Source of the DNA: Litorimonas sp046250185
Lineage (GTDB): Bacteria > Pseudomonadota > Alphaproteobacteria > Caulobacterales > Maricaulaceae
Assembly (NCBI RefSeq): GCF_046250185.1
Contig: NZ_CP176469.1
Strand: one strand, 5' to 3'
DNA: 64,000 bases
This document shows positions 1 through 8,695 of this stretch, piece by piece. How positions within the stretch are numbered: the stretch's first letter is position 1; the number at the start of each line of letters is the position of its first letter. A model generated the notes under the pieces. The model had not been told where the DNA came from. It searched no databases and was given only the letters and a program-made list of their open reading frames with translations. The position numbers were made by a program, and so were the translations under genes.

Positions 1-74
1 AGTTTTTCAACAATGTTTTCCAACTCGGCCAGCGCCGCCTCGAAACTCATCTCTTTGATTGGTGTATCTGCCAT
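1..74 (-). CDS. xseB: Exodeoxyribonuclease VII small subunit, N-terminal fragment
   Basis: This gene begins at the ATG read from 74 back and runs off the left edge of the window, so only about 24 residues are visible. They read MADTPIKEMSFEAALAELEN and then IVEKL, the characteristic start of XseB (the S/TFEEAL.ELE.IV..LE helix). XseB pairs in several copies with XseA to form exonuclease VII, which degrades single-stranded DNA to oligonucleotides. The large subunit gene xseA lies at 60400-61941, so the two subunits are not encoded together here. The call rests on the short N-terminal signature only. Confidence 0.8.
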   Translation of the reverse strand, partial: MADTPIKEMSFEAALAELENIVEK

Positions 75-77
75 AAT

Positions 78-671
78 TTAATCTCTAGCCATTTCGTCTT
101 GTGTGGGGCGCGTGAAACGCCGAAAACTCCAATGCAAATCGCCGTTCTGAGCGACACATTTCCAGCCGCGCTTTTTTAACGACCCTTTGATCATGCGGTT
201 GATCCAGCCATGGGCTGAAACATAGACAATTTTTCCGCCCGCCGCTTGCTCGCCTAATTTATCTGCAGCCAGATTAGCGCGCTGACGGGCTTCGCCGTGA
301 CTTTCCATACCATCAGGCCAGCCCCAAAACCAAACGATTCGCGACCATGTTCCCCAAGTTTTTGGACGAAATTTCAGCGTTCCCAGATGTGGCGAAGGCA
401 AAGCCGCCTCGACTAATTCGGGCCAGCTATGATCGGGCTCTTTCCCAGCGGCCAAAACGAGGCTGTCATACGCGCGGGGCAGCGGGCTACTAATCAGAAT
501 ATCGGCTTTTTTAGCCCATTTCTTCAATTTCTTAGGCACTTTCTGGTCGGGGACTATCGTGCCCGCATCATATTTCACCCACCAATCCCGATATTCACGC
601 CACACCATGCGCTGCTTTCGCGATAGCGCAGGCTTTCCGTGGCGAGCAATAATGATGGTATCGTGTGACAT
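78..671 (-). CDS. Histidine phosphatase family protein
   Basis: A 197-residue protein of the histidine phosphatase (phosphoglycerate mutase-like) superfamily. The RHG signature with the phospho-accepting histidine is at residues 10-12 (IIIARHGKP), and the second conserved histidine is near residue 154 in VSAHGWINR. These enzymes transfer phosphate through the first His; the substrate cannot be deduced. The reading frame stays open upstream to 737, but the ATG at 671 gives the usual family start just before the RHG strand, and the extra 22 residues look like translated spacer. It lies between xseB and lepB on the same strand. Confidence 0.8.
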   Translation of the reverse strand: MSHDTIIIARHGKPALSRKQRMVWREYRDWWVKYDAGTIVPDQKVPKKLKKWAKKADILISSPLPRAYDSLVLAAGKEPDHSWPELVEAALPSPHLGTLKFRPKTWGTWSRIVWFWGWPDGMESHGEARQRANLAADKLGEQAAGGKIVYVSAHGWINRMIKGSLKKRGWKCVAQNGDLHWSFRRFTRPTQDEMARD

Positions 672-737
672 ATCGGAGCCTGAAATAGTCTGCGCCGCCC
701 CGACTGTCGAGTCGGTTATCGCTGCGCGAGCGTGCAA

Positions 738-1523
738 TCAGAGCTTTTGCATGAAACGCTTGGGCGGACAGCGAAGCCCCTCTTCCTTGTCGCATTGTTT
801 AAACGAGAACATCATCAAATCCGCGCGGCCCATCAAATGATCAAGCGGTACAAATCCGGGGCCATTAGGATCCCGAGAATCGGTAGAATTATCCCGATTA
901 TCACCCATGAAAAACACCGCCCCAGCAGGGACAGTGAAAACCCCCGTATTATCCAGCGGGCCTTGGTCCGTTTGCTCGTAGATATAATGCACGTCTTTTT
1001 GGCCTGGCAACTGCTCCGTATAGACATCGACGCCGACCTTGCGGCCTTTATGCTCGCGGTAGAGATAGTTATCGACGGGAGCGCGCGCGATTTCTTTGCC
1101 GTTTAACGTCAACCGTCCACGGTTGATTTGAATTTTGTCGCCCGGCAGGCCAACAATACGCTTGATCATGATCATACCAGATTTTGGATTCCGAAAGACC
1201 GCCACATCGCCGCGAGTCGGCAAGCTATCCATAAATTTTCCGTCTGGCAGTCCAGGAATGGCGTGCAAGCCAAATGGCAAGGAGTGACGGGAAAAGCCGT
1301 AGGCAAATTTTGAGACATAGATATGATCGCCGACTTCTAATGTTGGCAACATGCTCTCGCTTGGGATTTTGAAATGCCCCCAAACAAACGTCATCATGCT
1401 GAGCAAAACAACGGCCAATCCGCTGAAGAAGGTAAGTTCCTCAACTATACGGCCCTTGAGCGACTTTGGCTCGACCTCAGCTTTGGGAATAGATTTTGCA
1501 CGTTTGAACATCAAACTGGGCAT
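738..1523 (-). CDS. lepB: Signal peptidase I
   Basis: Type I leader peptidase (261 residues) that removes signal peptides from secreted preproteins at the outer face of the inner membrane. One membrane segment spans about residues 33-50. It is followed by the catalytic serine in PSESMLPTL (Ser57), the general-base lysine in MIKRIVGLPGD (Lys121), and the conserved box GDNRDNSTDSR at 207-217. Together these are the Ser/Lys dyad and boxes of the S26A family. The length is normal for an alphaproteobacterial enzyme with a single anchor. A second ATG at codon 5 is an alternative start. The gene is divergent from the YceI gene with a 59-bp spacer that should hold both promoters. Confidence 0.96.
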   Translation of the reverse strand: MPSLMFKRAKSIPKAEVEPKSLKGRIVEELTFFSGLAVVLLSMMTFVWGHFKIPSESMLPTLEVGDHIYVSKFAYGFSRHSLPFGLHAIPGLPDGKFMDSLPTRGDVAVFRNPKSGMIMIKRIVGLPGDKIQINRGRLTLNGKEIARAPVDNYLYREHKGRKVGVDVYTEQLPGQKDVHYIYEQTDQGPLDNTGVFTVPAGAVFFMGDNRDNSTDSRDPNGPGFVPLDHLMGRADLMMFSFKQCDKEEGLRCPPKRFMQKL

Positions 1524-1582
1524 GGGCGAAGGTCAAAAAATTTTCAACACTTTCTTTCACCTTCGCAGAGGGTTATATCGCA

Positions 1583-2194
1583 ATGATGATCAAACATATC
1601 TTTCTTGCGCCCGCAGCTATTGTCTTATTGGGCTGTATTAGTCCCGCCGTTCAACAAGTCAGTGCGGCGCCCAGTGGAAATTACAAACTCGACCCTACAC
1701 ATGCGAGTGTGAACTGGTCTCTCTCTCATGCGGGGCTGTCGCAATATACGGCGCGGTTTGATAGCATTTCGGGCGCGCTGGAATTTAATCAAGACGCACC
1801 AGAGACAAGTCGCATAGACATTCGGATTGACCCACGCAGCGTCAGTACGGGCCTCCCTGACTTTGACGAAACTCTCGCGACCAGCGCCAATTACTTCGAT
1901 GCAGATAGCTACCCAGAGATACGCTATGTTTCGGCGGCTATTGTAAAAACAGGTGACAATCGCGGCACGGTAACGGGCGACCTAACTCTGCGCGGCGTCA
2001 CAAAACCCGTGACTTTAGATGTCGTCTTTAACGGGGCAGGCAAGAGCTTTGGCAATCCAGGAAAAACACTCGGCTTTTCGGCAACGGGCACCTTTAATCG
2101 GTCGGATTTCGGGATGGACTACCTCATCACGCTCGGTAATATCGGCGACAAGATTTCTCTCAATATTCAAGCAGAGTTCAACGAAGCCCAATGA
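1583..2194 (+). CDS. YceI family periplasmic protein
   Basis: A 203-residue secreted protein of the YceI family, a lipocalin-like beta barrel that binds polyisoprenoid or similar amphiphilic ligands in the periplasm. The N terminus is a signal sequence with a possible lipobox (IVLLGC), followed by a conventional cleavage region (VSAAP), so either a lipoprotein or a soluble form is possible. The mature part begins with the family motif YKLDPTHASVNWSLSH and contains DLTLRGVTKPVTLDV. Its stop overlaps the start of tsaC (ATGA), implying translational coupling. The ligand is unknown. Confidence 0.9.
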   Translation: MMIKHIFLAPAAIVLLGCISPAVQQVSAAPSGNYKLDPTHASVNWSLSHAGLSQYTARFDSISGALEFNQDAPETSRIDIRIDPRSVSTGLPDFDETLATSANYFDADSYPEIRYVSAAIVKTGDNRGTVTGDLTLRGVTKPVTLDVVFNGAGKSFGNPGKTLGFSATGTFNRSDFGMDYLITLGNIGDKISLNIQAEFNEAQ

Positions 2195-2778
2195 CCACCC
2201 TCGCCCAAATCGAAGACATTTTAGATGATGGCGGTGTCTGTGTTCTGCCGACTGAAACCATTTACGGCATAGCGGGTCGCGCCCATGATCAAGACGCGAT
2301 TGACCGTATTTACGAGATTAAAGGCCGCGTTTTTACCAAACCCCTCGCCGTCTGTATTGGCTCTATCGCGGCAGCAGAAAAGTTTGCAGAGTTTAACGAT
2401 ATTGCACGGCAACTGGCGGATACATTTTGGCCTGGGCCGCTCTCACTCGTCCTGCCTGCGACAGATATTTTGCTCGATCCGCGCTGTTACGGCCAACATG
2501 GCACGACAATTTCACTGCGCTTTCCAGACATAGAATGGACCGACACACTGCTCAAAACCCCGCTCGCGCTGACCAGCGCCAACCGCGCGGGCGAACCAGA
2601 GAGCGCAACGGCGAATACGACGATCAATGCAAGAGTTGATGCGGTATTAGACTCTGGGCCTTGCGAAAATGGGGCCCCCTCAACGATTTTATCTGTGACG
2701 GGTAAGGGCGTGAAATTGCTCCGCCAAGGTGCATTGCCGATAAGCGTACTCAAGCAAATCGATATGAATTGGCTCTAG
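2191..2778 (+). CDS. tsaC: L-threonylcarbamoyladenylate synthase (Sua5/YciO/YrdC)
   Basis: A single-domain YrdC-type protein (195 residues) that makes threonylcarbamoyl-AMP from threonine, bicarbonate and ATP, the first step of t6A37 modification of ANN-decoding tRNAs. Recognisable motifs are LPTETIYGIAGRA near the N terminus, the nucleotide-binding KGR in IYEIKGRVFTKPLAV, WPGPLSLVLP, and the SAN loop in LTSANRAGEP. The C-terminal Sua5 domain is absent, as in short TsaC enzymes. The start overlaps the YceI stop by ATGA, and the stop lies 2 bp before the ATG of the next gene, so the three genes are probably one transcript. Confidence 0.92.
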   Translation: MTTLAQIEDILDDGGVCVLPTETIYGIAGRAHDQDAIDRIYEIKGRVFTKPLAVCIGSIAAAEKFAEFNDIARQLADTFWPGPLSLVLPATDILLDPRCYGQHGTTISLRFPDIEWTDTLLKTPLALTSANRAGEPESATANTTINARVDAVLDSGPCENGAPSTILSVTGKGVKLLRQGALPISVLKQIDMNWL

Positions 2779-2780
2779 AT

Positions 2781-4169
2781 ATGCAGGACGGGATTGCAGA
2801 GTTGAAAGCTGCCCTGCCCGCTGGCGCATGGACACAAGACATCGACATTATCGCACCGCACTTGACCGAATGGCGCGACAAATATTTCGGTCAAACCCCC
2901 ATCATGCTCACCCCCCGCAGCACGCAGGAGGTCTCGGACGCGGTCAGAATTTGCGCCAAGCATAAGCTCCCTATCGTGCCGCAGGGCGGAAATACGGGCC
3001 TCGTGGGGGGTCAAACACCGCAAAATGAAGTTCTCCTTAGCCTCAAGAAGATGACCGCTATCCGCGAGGTAAACCCCACATCCAACGCGATGATCGTCGA
3101 AGCGGGCGCGACTGTGCAAGCTGTCCACGACGCCGCAGACACAGCCAACCGCAAATTCCCTATGCTGATCGCCAGCCAAGGCAGTTGCACAGTGGGCGGG
3201 ATTTTATCGACCAATGCGGGCGGTAATCACGTGCTGAAATACGGCACAACGAAGGAATTAGTCTTTGGCGTAGAAGTCGTTTTGCCGAGCGGTGAGATTT
3301 TCAACGGGCTAACGAGCCTGCGCAAAGACAATACGGGCTATGATTTAAATCGACTATTTCTCGGCGCAGAAGGCACGCTCGGCATTATCACAGCAGCAAG
3401 CCTCAAACTGTTTCCCAAGCCGGGGTTTGTGCAGCGAGCCTTATTGGCTGTGGAGAGTGCGACGATCGCAGTTGCATTACTGGACACACTTCGCGCAGGC
3501 GGACAACTTGCCATGTTTGAAGTCATGCCTGCCATTGGTTACCGCGCTGTGGTGGATAATATCGACAGTGCGAAAGACCCGTTCGATGCGCGCCACCCCT
3601 GGTATGTATTGGTAGATTGGGAAGTCGGCAGCGAAGCAGAAGGGGCGGCGTTGGCCGAGAACTTGCTGGGCAAGGCGTTTGAAGCTAACCTCATACGTGA
3701 CGCCGTTATTGCGCAATCAGACACTCAAGCCATCCAGCTTTTGAATATTCGTGAACATATGAGCGCAGGGCAAAAATTCCTCGGCGGATCAATCAAGCAC
3801 GACATCACGGTTCCGATAGATAAGATTCCCGAATTCTTCGCCCTCGCCGATGCGGCGGTTGAAGCGGTTGTTCCCGGCAGTCGCCCTGTCGGGTTTGGGC
3901 ACTTTGGTGATGGGAATATCCACTACAACATCGCGCAGCCAGAAGGTGCCGACCGCGAGACGTTTCTGGCTAATTGGGACGCGCTTTCGCAACCGATTTT
4001 CGATATTTGCGATGAACTCGGCGGGTCGATTTCAGCCGAACATGGAATCGGAATAATGAAACGGGAGGATTTGGCCGCGCGCGCAGATCCTGTGAAAATG
4101 TCACTATTGCGCAGCATCAAAGCCGCACTAGACCCCGACCGAATCATGAACCCGCGCGTTATGGTCTAG
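2781..4169 (+). CDS. FAD-binding oxidoreductase, D-2-hydroxyacid (D-2-hydroxyglutarate type) dehydrogenase
   Basis: A 462-residue flavoprotein of the GlcD / D-2-hydroxyglutarate dehydrogenase class (FAD_binding_4 plus FAD-oxidase C-terminal domain). The FAD site is marked by PQGGNTGLVGGQTP near residue 70 and GAEGTLGIITAASLKLFPKP near 200. The C-terminal substrate domain shows GFGHFGDGNIHYNI and SAEHGIGIMKRE. Such enzymes oxidise D-2-hydroxyacids (glycolate, D-lactate, D-2-hydroxyglutarate) and pass electrons to a quinone or electron-transfer flavoprotein; which acid is not decidable here. A TTG at 2769 in frame would add four residues and overlap tsaC. I prefer the ATG at 2781. Confidence 0.88.
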   Translation: MQDGIAELKAALPAGAWTQDIDIIAPHLTEWRDKYFGQTPIMLTPRSTQEVSDAVRICAKHKLPIVPQGGNTGLVGGQTPQNEVLLSLKKMTAIREVNPTSNAMIVEAGATVQAVHDAADTANRKFPMLIASQGSCTVGGILSTNAGGNHVLKYGTTKELVFGVEVVLPSGEIFNGLTSLRKDNTGYDLNRLFLGAEGTLGIITAASLKLFPKPGFVQRALLAVESATIAVALLDTLRAGGQLAMFEVMPAIGYRAVVDNIDSAKDPFDARHPWYVLVDWEVGSEAEGAALAENLLGKAFEANLIRDAVIAQSDTQAIQLLNIREHMSAGQKFLGGSIKHDITVPIDKIPEFFALADAAVEAVVPGSRPVGFGHFGDGNIHYNIAQPEGADRETFLANWDALSQPIFDICDELGGSISAEHGIGIMKREDLAARADPVKMSLLRSIKAALDPDRIMNPRVMV

Positions 4170-4285
4170 CCAGCTTTATGGGCAAGCCTTGCCATCCGCG
4201 ACGGCTCTGTTATCGTAATATTATCATGAACCCACGCATACGGGCTTGAGTGTTTCAAGCTGATGTTATGAGGAAAGGATAGACA

Positions 4286-5074
4286 ATGATTACCCTACTC
4301 TCCCCTGCTAAAAAACTAAACTTTGATCCCGCCGACACGGCGCTGGAAGCCACGAATCCGCAACTCCATTCGGACATGGTTGAGATCGCCAAAGTCGCGA
4401 AACAGCAATCGGCCGCTGATCTGAAACGCTTAATGCATATCTCCGATAATCTGGCTGAATTAAATGCAGACCGCTTCAAGAGCTTCAATCTCGATGGGCA
4501 AAGCAACTCCGCCAAACCCGCTGGGTTGACCTTTGACGGTGATGTCTATTGGGGCTTGGACGCGAAAACTCTGTCAGATCAAGACCTAGAATTTGCACAA
4601 ACACATCTGCGCATTTTATCAGGTCTTTACGGCGTCCTGCGCCCTCTCGACCTTATGCAAGCCTATCGTTTGGAAATGGGCACGAAGATGGAAAACCCGC
4701 GTGGGAAATCGCTTTATGATTTTTGGGGTGACAAGATCGCCAACACATTGCGCGATGATCTGAATGGACATCACGACCATACCATCGTCAATTTGGCGTC
4801 CAATGAATACTTCAAAGCTGTTGATCAAAAAGCACTCGACAAGCCTGTTGTCTTTGCCAAGTTCCTAGAAACAAAAGATGGGAAAACGCGCCCTGTGCAA
4901 TATTATACAAAGTTCGCACGCGGACTGATGGCGCGTTGGATCACGCAAGAACGCGTCGACCGCGCGGACGGATTAAGAGACTTCAATCTCGGCGATTACA
5001 AATTTGATGCATCACAGTCATCAGACGACAAGCTCGTCTTTACGCGTCCTCAACCCGCGCCAAAAAACGGCTAA
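4286..5074 (+). CDS. yaaA: Peroxide stress protein YaaA
   Basis: A 262-residue protein of the YaaA/DUF328 family, which in E. coli belongs to the OxyR response and lowers free intracellular iron during hydrogen peroxide stress. The family-defining start ITLLSPAKKLNF is present, as are the internal motifs ILSGLYGVLRPLDLMQAYRLEM and VNLASNEYFKAV, and the length is typical. The gene has its own 116-bp upstream spacer. The BrkB-type gene follows after 3 bp, suggesting co-transcription. I saw no clear OxyR-type operator. Confidence 0.94.
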   Translation: MITLLSPAKKLNFDPADTALEATNPQLHSDMVEIAKVAKQQSAADLKRLMHISDNLAELNADRFKSFNLDGQSNSAKPAGLTFDGDVYWGLDAKTLSDQDLEFAQTHLRILSGLYGVLRPLDLMQAYRLEMGTKMENPRGKSLYDFWGDKIANTLRDDLNGHHDHTIVNLASNEYFKAVDQKALDKPVVFAKFLETKDGKTRPVQYYTKFARGLMARWITQERVDRADGLRDFNLGDYKFDASQSSDDKLVFTRPQPAPKNG

Positions 5075-5077
5075 ATT

Positions 5078-6091
5078 TTGAATCAGAATTTCGAATTCGA
5101 GCAAACAACAGCCGATAGTCCTTTCAGGTTTACCCTTAAGGATTGGTGGGCCGTCATCAAGCGAACTGCGGTCACGTGCCAACAAGACAATGTTACCGTC
5201 GTCGCGGCAGGCGTGGCGTTCTTCTCTCTTCTGGCAGTTTTTCCGCTGATCTCCGCAGCGATCTCACTATTTTCGTTTTTCGCGAACCCCACGGACGTTG
5301 ACGACATCACAGAGACGGTCAGCGCCCTCATGCCAGGCGAAGCATTTGACGTGATCCAAAACCAGATCGTCACAGTTCTTGATACACCTGACCAAGCGCT
5401 CGGTTGGGGCATTGTGATCTCGCTCAGCGTCGCTGTGTTTTCCGCGGGCGCAGGTATTCGGGCTATGATGCGGGCCATGAACATCGCCTATCAAGAGTTG
5501 GAGAAACGAAATTTTATCGTTTTTTATATCTATGCAGGACTGATGACACTGGGCAGCTTAATGTTCATCTGGGTATCACTTTTCGTGATTGTCGGCATCC
5601 CAGCTTTCTTAAAATTCATCAGACTAGAAGGCCTCACAGATATGATTGCGCGCTTTTTGCCGTGGTTGTTACTGATCGCAATTTTTAGTTTTGCGACAGG
5701 CGTTATGTACCGATTTGGCCCGTCTCGGCGTCCCGCCCGCAAGCGTTGGGTCTATCCTGGTATTGCTTTCGCGACATTGTCGTGGCTGTTAATCTCTTAT
5801 GGTTTCTCAAAATTCGTGGCAGAGTTTGGGAATTACAACGCGACTTACGGCAGTTTATCGGCTGTCGTCATTTTACTTGTCTGGCTATGGCTGACGGCGA
5901 ATGTAATTATTGTCGGTGCGGAATTGAATTCTGAATTAGAGCGTCAAACCATTGCTGATACCACACGCGGCCATGTGAGAGCCTTGGGACGACGCGGCGC
6001 TTTCATGGCGGATTACGTCGCCAGCGACACGGCTTTGTCAGACGCGCAGGATGAAATGATCAACCCACAGGAAACCGATAGCGTGATCTAA
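5078..6091 (+). CDS. YihY/virulence factor BrkB family membrane protein
   Basis: A polytopic inner-membrane protein of 337 residues in the YihY/BrkB family (formerly mis-annotated as RNase BN). About six hydrophobic segments are visible. The family motif region DNVTVVAAGVAFFSLLAVFP lies near residue 40, followed by the typical motifs ATYGSLSAVVILLVWLW and NVIIVGAELNSELER toward the C terminus. The start codon is a TTG three bases after the yaaA stop. No ATG occurs before the conserved first helix, so TTG is probably genuine. The molecular function of the family is not established. Confidence 0.88.
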   Translation: MNQNFEFEQTTADSPFRFTLKDWWAVIKRTAVTCQQDNVTVVAAGVAFFSLLAVFPLISAAISLFSFFANPTDVDDITETVSALMPGEAFDVIQNQIVTVLDTPDQALGWGIVISLSVAVFSAGAGIRAMMRAMNIAYQELEKRNFIVFYIYAGLMTLGSLMFIWVSLFVIVGIPAFLKFIRLEGLTDMIARFLPWLLLIAIFSFATGVMYRFGPSRRPARKRWVYPGIAFATLSWLLISYGFSKFVAEFGNYNATYGSLSAVVILLVWLWLTANVIIVGAELNSELERQTIADTTRGHVRALGRRGAFMADYVASDTALSDAQDEMINPQETDSVI

Positions 6092-6113
6092 AAAATTCGG
6101 GCAAACCCTCCTT

Positions 6114-7115
6114 ATGCGATTTATCAAAGCCAACTTCCCCGCTGACAAAGCGGACGCTGTCATCAAAATCATCGAAGGCTGCAAGCCTGTCGATTGGTCA
6201 ATGGATAGTGGATATGGCCGCTACGAAAAAGCCGTCGAAATAGTTGTCGCCAAAGGTGAAGGGCAAGACCTCGTGGATCGGTTGCAAAGCTTACTGGGCG
6301 GCGGGGATGATTGGCGCGTTGTCGTGATGCCGATTGAAGCGACACTCCCGCGGCCAGATGACACCATCCTCGAAGCTGACAAAGAGGCCACACAAAAAGC
6401 CAAGACGGTTTCTCTGCGTGAGGAGCTATATCAAAAGGTCGCAGGCGATTGCACACTCAATACCGATTTTATTATCCTGACAGTGTTATCAGCGATCGTG
6501 GCCGCGATTGGCCTAAACGGCGATAGCGTAGCGATTGTGATTGCCGCCATGGTGATTGCGCCTTTGCTTGGGCCGATCTTAGCGTTCGCGCTCGCGGCAG
6601 CACTCGGTGATTTATCGTTGATGAAGAAAGCGACGAAAACTTCTTTGACGGGACTCGTCGTCGGTTTTGCCTTTGCCTACGCACTTTCCTTTGTCATGCC
6701 CGTTAACATTGGCAGCACGGAAATGGTCAGCCGGACAGTGATCGGGCCAGAAATAATCGCCCTCGCTCTAGCCTCAGGTGCAGCCGCCGCGCTCTCGCTT
6801 TCAACAGGCATTTCATCGGCGCTAGTCGGCGTGATGGTCGCTGTCGCCTTGCTACCGCCATCCGTTGCGTCAGCGTTATTTCTTGGCGCAGGCGAGACAG
6901 ATAAGGCCATTGGCGCAGCGTTACTTCTCGCCGTGAATGTTGTGTGTGCCGTATTGTCAGCGCAGTTGATTTTTGTCTGGAAAGGCATCCGTCCACGGAC
7001 TTGGGCGGGGCAACGGAAGGCGTCTGTGTCTGTCAGGATCAACGCGACTGTCTGGATTATTCTTCTCGCCGCCCTCGCCGCGCTCGCCTACCGACTTAAT
7101 CTACAGGTTCTATAA
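6114..7115 (+). CDS. TIGR00341/DUF389 family membrane protein
   Basis: A 333-residue protein with a soluble N-terminal region of about 100 residues followed by several membrane helices, the layout of the DUF389 (TIGR00341) family. The helices contain LTVLSAIVAAIGLNGDSVAI, IAAMVIAPLLGPI and LSTGISSALVGVMVAVALLP, all matching the family's small-residue-rich repeats. The function is unknown; transport has been suggested for relatives. The gene starts 22 bp after the BrkB-type gene, and its 3' end overlaps the convergent SRAP gene by 20 bp. Confidence 0.85.
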   Translation: MRFIKANFPADKADAVIKIIEGCKPVDWSMDSGYGRYEKAVEIVVAKGEGQDLVDRLQSLLGGGDDWRVVVMPIEATLPRPDDTILEADKEATQKAKTVSLREELYQKVAGDCTLNTDFIILTVLSAIVAAIGLNGDSVAIVIAAMVIAPLLGPILAFALAAALGDLSLMKKATKTSLTGLVVGFAFAYALSFVMPVNIGSTEMVSRTVIGPEIIALALASGAAAALSLSTGISSALVGVMVAVALLPPSVASALFLGAGETDKAIGAALLLAVNVVCAVLSAQLIFVWKGIRPRTWAGQRKASVSVRINATVWIILLAALAALAYRLNLQVL

Positions 7116-7767
7116 GCTGCGACCCTGTTGCGCGACCAGACCCGACAGCGCGGTCTACCGCATGATAACGTAGACACTCCCCACCCAGCATCTGACTAAG
7201 CACGAAATCAGGCTTTGCGTCCCAGTCCAGCCATCGGTCCCAATGGTCAATTGGCAAGCGCACGGGCATGCGGTGATGTAAGTGTTTGACGGGGCCAATA
7301 GCTGCTGTGGTCAAGATCGTGCAAGATAACAAACTCACGCCTTCATCTACACGCCATTGATCCCATAGTCCCACAAAGGCAAACATCTCGGCCTTTGCTT
7401 CGTAAATATAATGAGGCGTTTTCGGGGCCTCAACACCCTCCCATTCATACCACCCCGTCGCGGGTATCAGGGCGCGGCGGCGGCGAAAAGGTGTACGAAA
7501 ACTTGGCTTCTCAGAGGCTGTCTCAACGCGTGCATTGAACAAAGGACGTCCCTCTGGCGGCTCTTTTTTCCAGTGAGGATGCAAGCCCCACCGCATCGGC
7601 ACGACCTTACGCTGCTTCTGCCCGTCAAAAGCGATCACGGGCACGACAGTGCCTGGCGCGATGTTATAATGCGGTTCCCAATCCCATAAATCGCCCTCGC
7701 CTTTTTTCGCCCCAAAGTAGGACGCAATCTCGTCCAAAGTCCCTGCCAATGTGTAACGACCGCACAT
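7096..7767 (-). CDS. SOS response-associated peptidase (SRAP / YedK / HMCES type)
   Basis: A 223-residue SRAP-domain protein. Members form a covalent thiazolidine link between Cys2 and abasic sites in single-stranded DNA, protecting the lesion. The sequence starts MCGRYTLAG, giving the obligatory Cys2 after Met removal. It also has FNARVETASEKPSFR with the conserved Asn and Glu, PATGWYEWEG, and the histidine in HLHHRMPVRL. All residues of the catalytic set are therefore present. The gene overlaps the 3' end of the DUF389 gene on the other strand. No LexA box was identified upstream, so SOS control is only a family expectation. Confidence 0.93.
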   Translation of the reverse strand: MCGRYTLAGTLDEIASYFGAKKGEGDLWDWEPHYNIAPGTVVPVIAFDGQKQRKVVPMRWGLHPHWKKEPPEGRPLFNARVETASEKPSFRTPFRRRRALIPATGWYEWEGVEAPKTPHYIYEAKAEMFAFVGLWDQWRVDEGVSLLSCTILTTAAIGPVKHLHHRMPVRLPIDHWDRWLDWDAKPDFVLSQMLGGECLRYHAVDRAVGSGRATGSQLIEPVD

Positions 7768-7807
7768 GTCCTAGCTATAGGCGGTCAACCACGATAGGGA
7801 AATAGAT

Positions 7808-8239
7808 ATGACGGATAAGACTGCAATAGAGGCTACTGACTGTGTCGGCGTAATCTGCTTTCGCGGCGAAGATGTCTTGCTGATACAACGCGGGACAGCG
7901 CCCCGCAAAGGCGATTGGTCAATTCCCGGCGGACGGATTGAAGCGGGCGAAACCGAGGCCGTTGCTGCCCTGCGAGAGTTAATGGAAGAGACGCAAATTA
8001 CAGCTACGCTCGGCCCCAAGATCGCCCTGATCCCGGCGAAATTCGAAGGGTTTAATTACCGCCTCCACGACTATCTTGCCGAATGGGTGGCGGGTGAACC
8101 TGTTGCGGGCGACGACGCGGCGCAGGCCAAATTTGTGCCTGTAAAAGACATTGCTGCGCTCAACATGTGGGCCATGACAGAGGACGTCATTTTGAAAGCC
8201 TATGCCAAAAGGGCTAGTCTTTTGGAGCCAGCAAGTTAA
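7808..8239 (+). CDS. NUDIX hydrolase
   Basis: A 143-residue single-domain NUDIX protein. The Nudix box is complete: GGRIEAGETEAVAALRELME followed by ETQI, with the REx2EE metal-binding core. It hydrolyses a nucleoside diphosphate linked to some moiety X; the short ADP-ribose-pyrophosphatase-like or MutT-like form gives no clear substrate. It lies 40 bp from the divergent SRAP gene, which shares a theme of nucleotide or DNA damage care. The next gene begins 9 bp after its stop. Confidence 0.9.
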   Translation: MTDKTAIEATDCVGVICFRGEDVLLIQRGTAPRKGDWSIPGGRIEAGETEAVAALRELMEETQITATLGPKIALIPAKFEGFNYRLHDYLAEWVAGEPVAGDDAAQAKFVPVKDIAALNMWAMTEDVILKAYAKRASLLEPAS

Positions 8240-8248
8240 ATTGGTTGC

Positions 8249-8695
8249 ATGAAATTCGTTCTTACCCTCCTCCTCATGGTCAGCTTAACTGGTCCTTCAG
8301 TTGCGCAAGATACCATGACCGCGGCACAGAAACGCGCAGCTGCCGAAAAAGCGCGCGAAGCCGCTGAGTTGCGCGTGGAACAGGACATGGTGACGATGAC
8401 AAGCCTCGTCGAAGCGCTATCCAAGAATATGGGGCAGATCCATTATCTACGCACGCTTTGCTTCGGTCAGAATGATCAAAAATGGCGGGACTATGCCAGC
8501 CGCATGGTACAGGTTGAAGCCCCCAACGACGCCGATCGTCGCCGCCAACTCATTCGCGCATTCAACGCGGGCTATTACGCCGAACAAGGCCGTCACCAGC
8601 GTTGCTCCAACGCCGTCAGCGCCGATGTTGCCGCATTGTCAGAAAACGGACGACACCTCAGTTCTATGCTGGGCGACCCGTATCGGGAGAGATAA
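8249..8695 (+). CDS. TIGR02301 family secreted protein
   Basis: A 148-residue protein with a cleavable signal peptide (cut probably after SVAQ near residue 20), a charged Ala/Lys/Glu-rich helix, and then the conserved core of the TIGR02301 family. That core contains IHYLRTLCFGQNDQKWRDYA, FNAGYYAEQGRHQRCS and the two cysteines. The family is essentially restricted to alphaproteobacteria and has no assigned role; export to the periplasm is predicted. Its stop is directly followed by the ATG of the META-domain gene, so the two are very likely co-translated. Confidence 0.8.
   Translation: MKFVLTLLLMVSLTGPSVAQDTMTAAQKRAAAEKAREAAELRVEQDMVTMTSLVEALSKNMGQIHYLRTLCFGQNDQKWRDYASRMVQVEAPNDADRRRQLIRAFNAGYYAEQGRHQRCSNAVSADVAALSENGRHLSSMLGDPYRER

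Noticed and set aside
4170..4285. Short direct repeat ATCATGAACCC(A/G)CGC near the end of the dehydrogenase gene
   Set aside because: Only two short copies exist, with no element structure around them.
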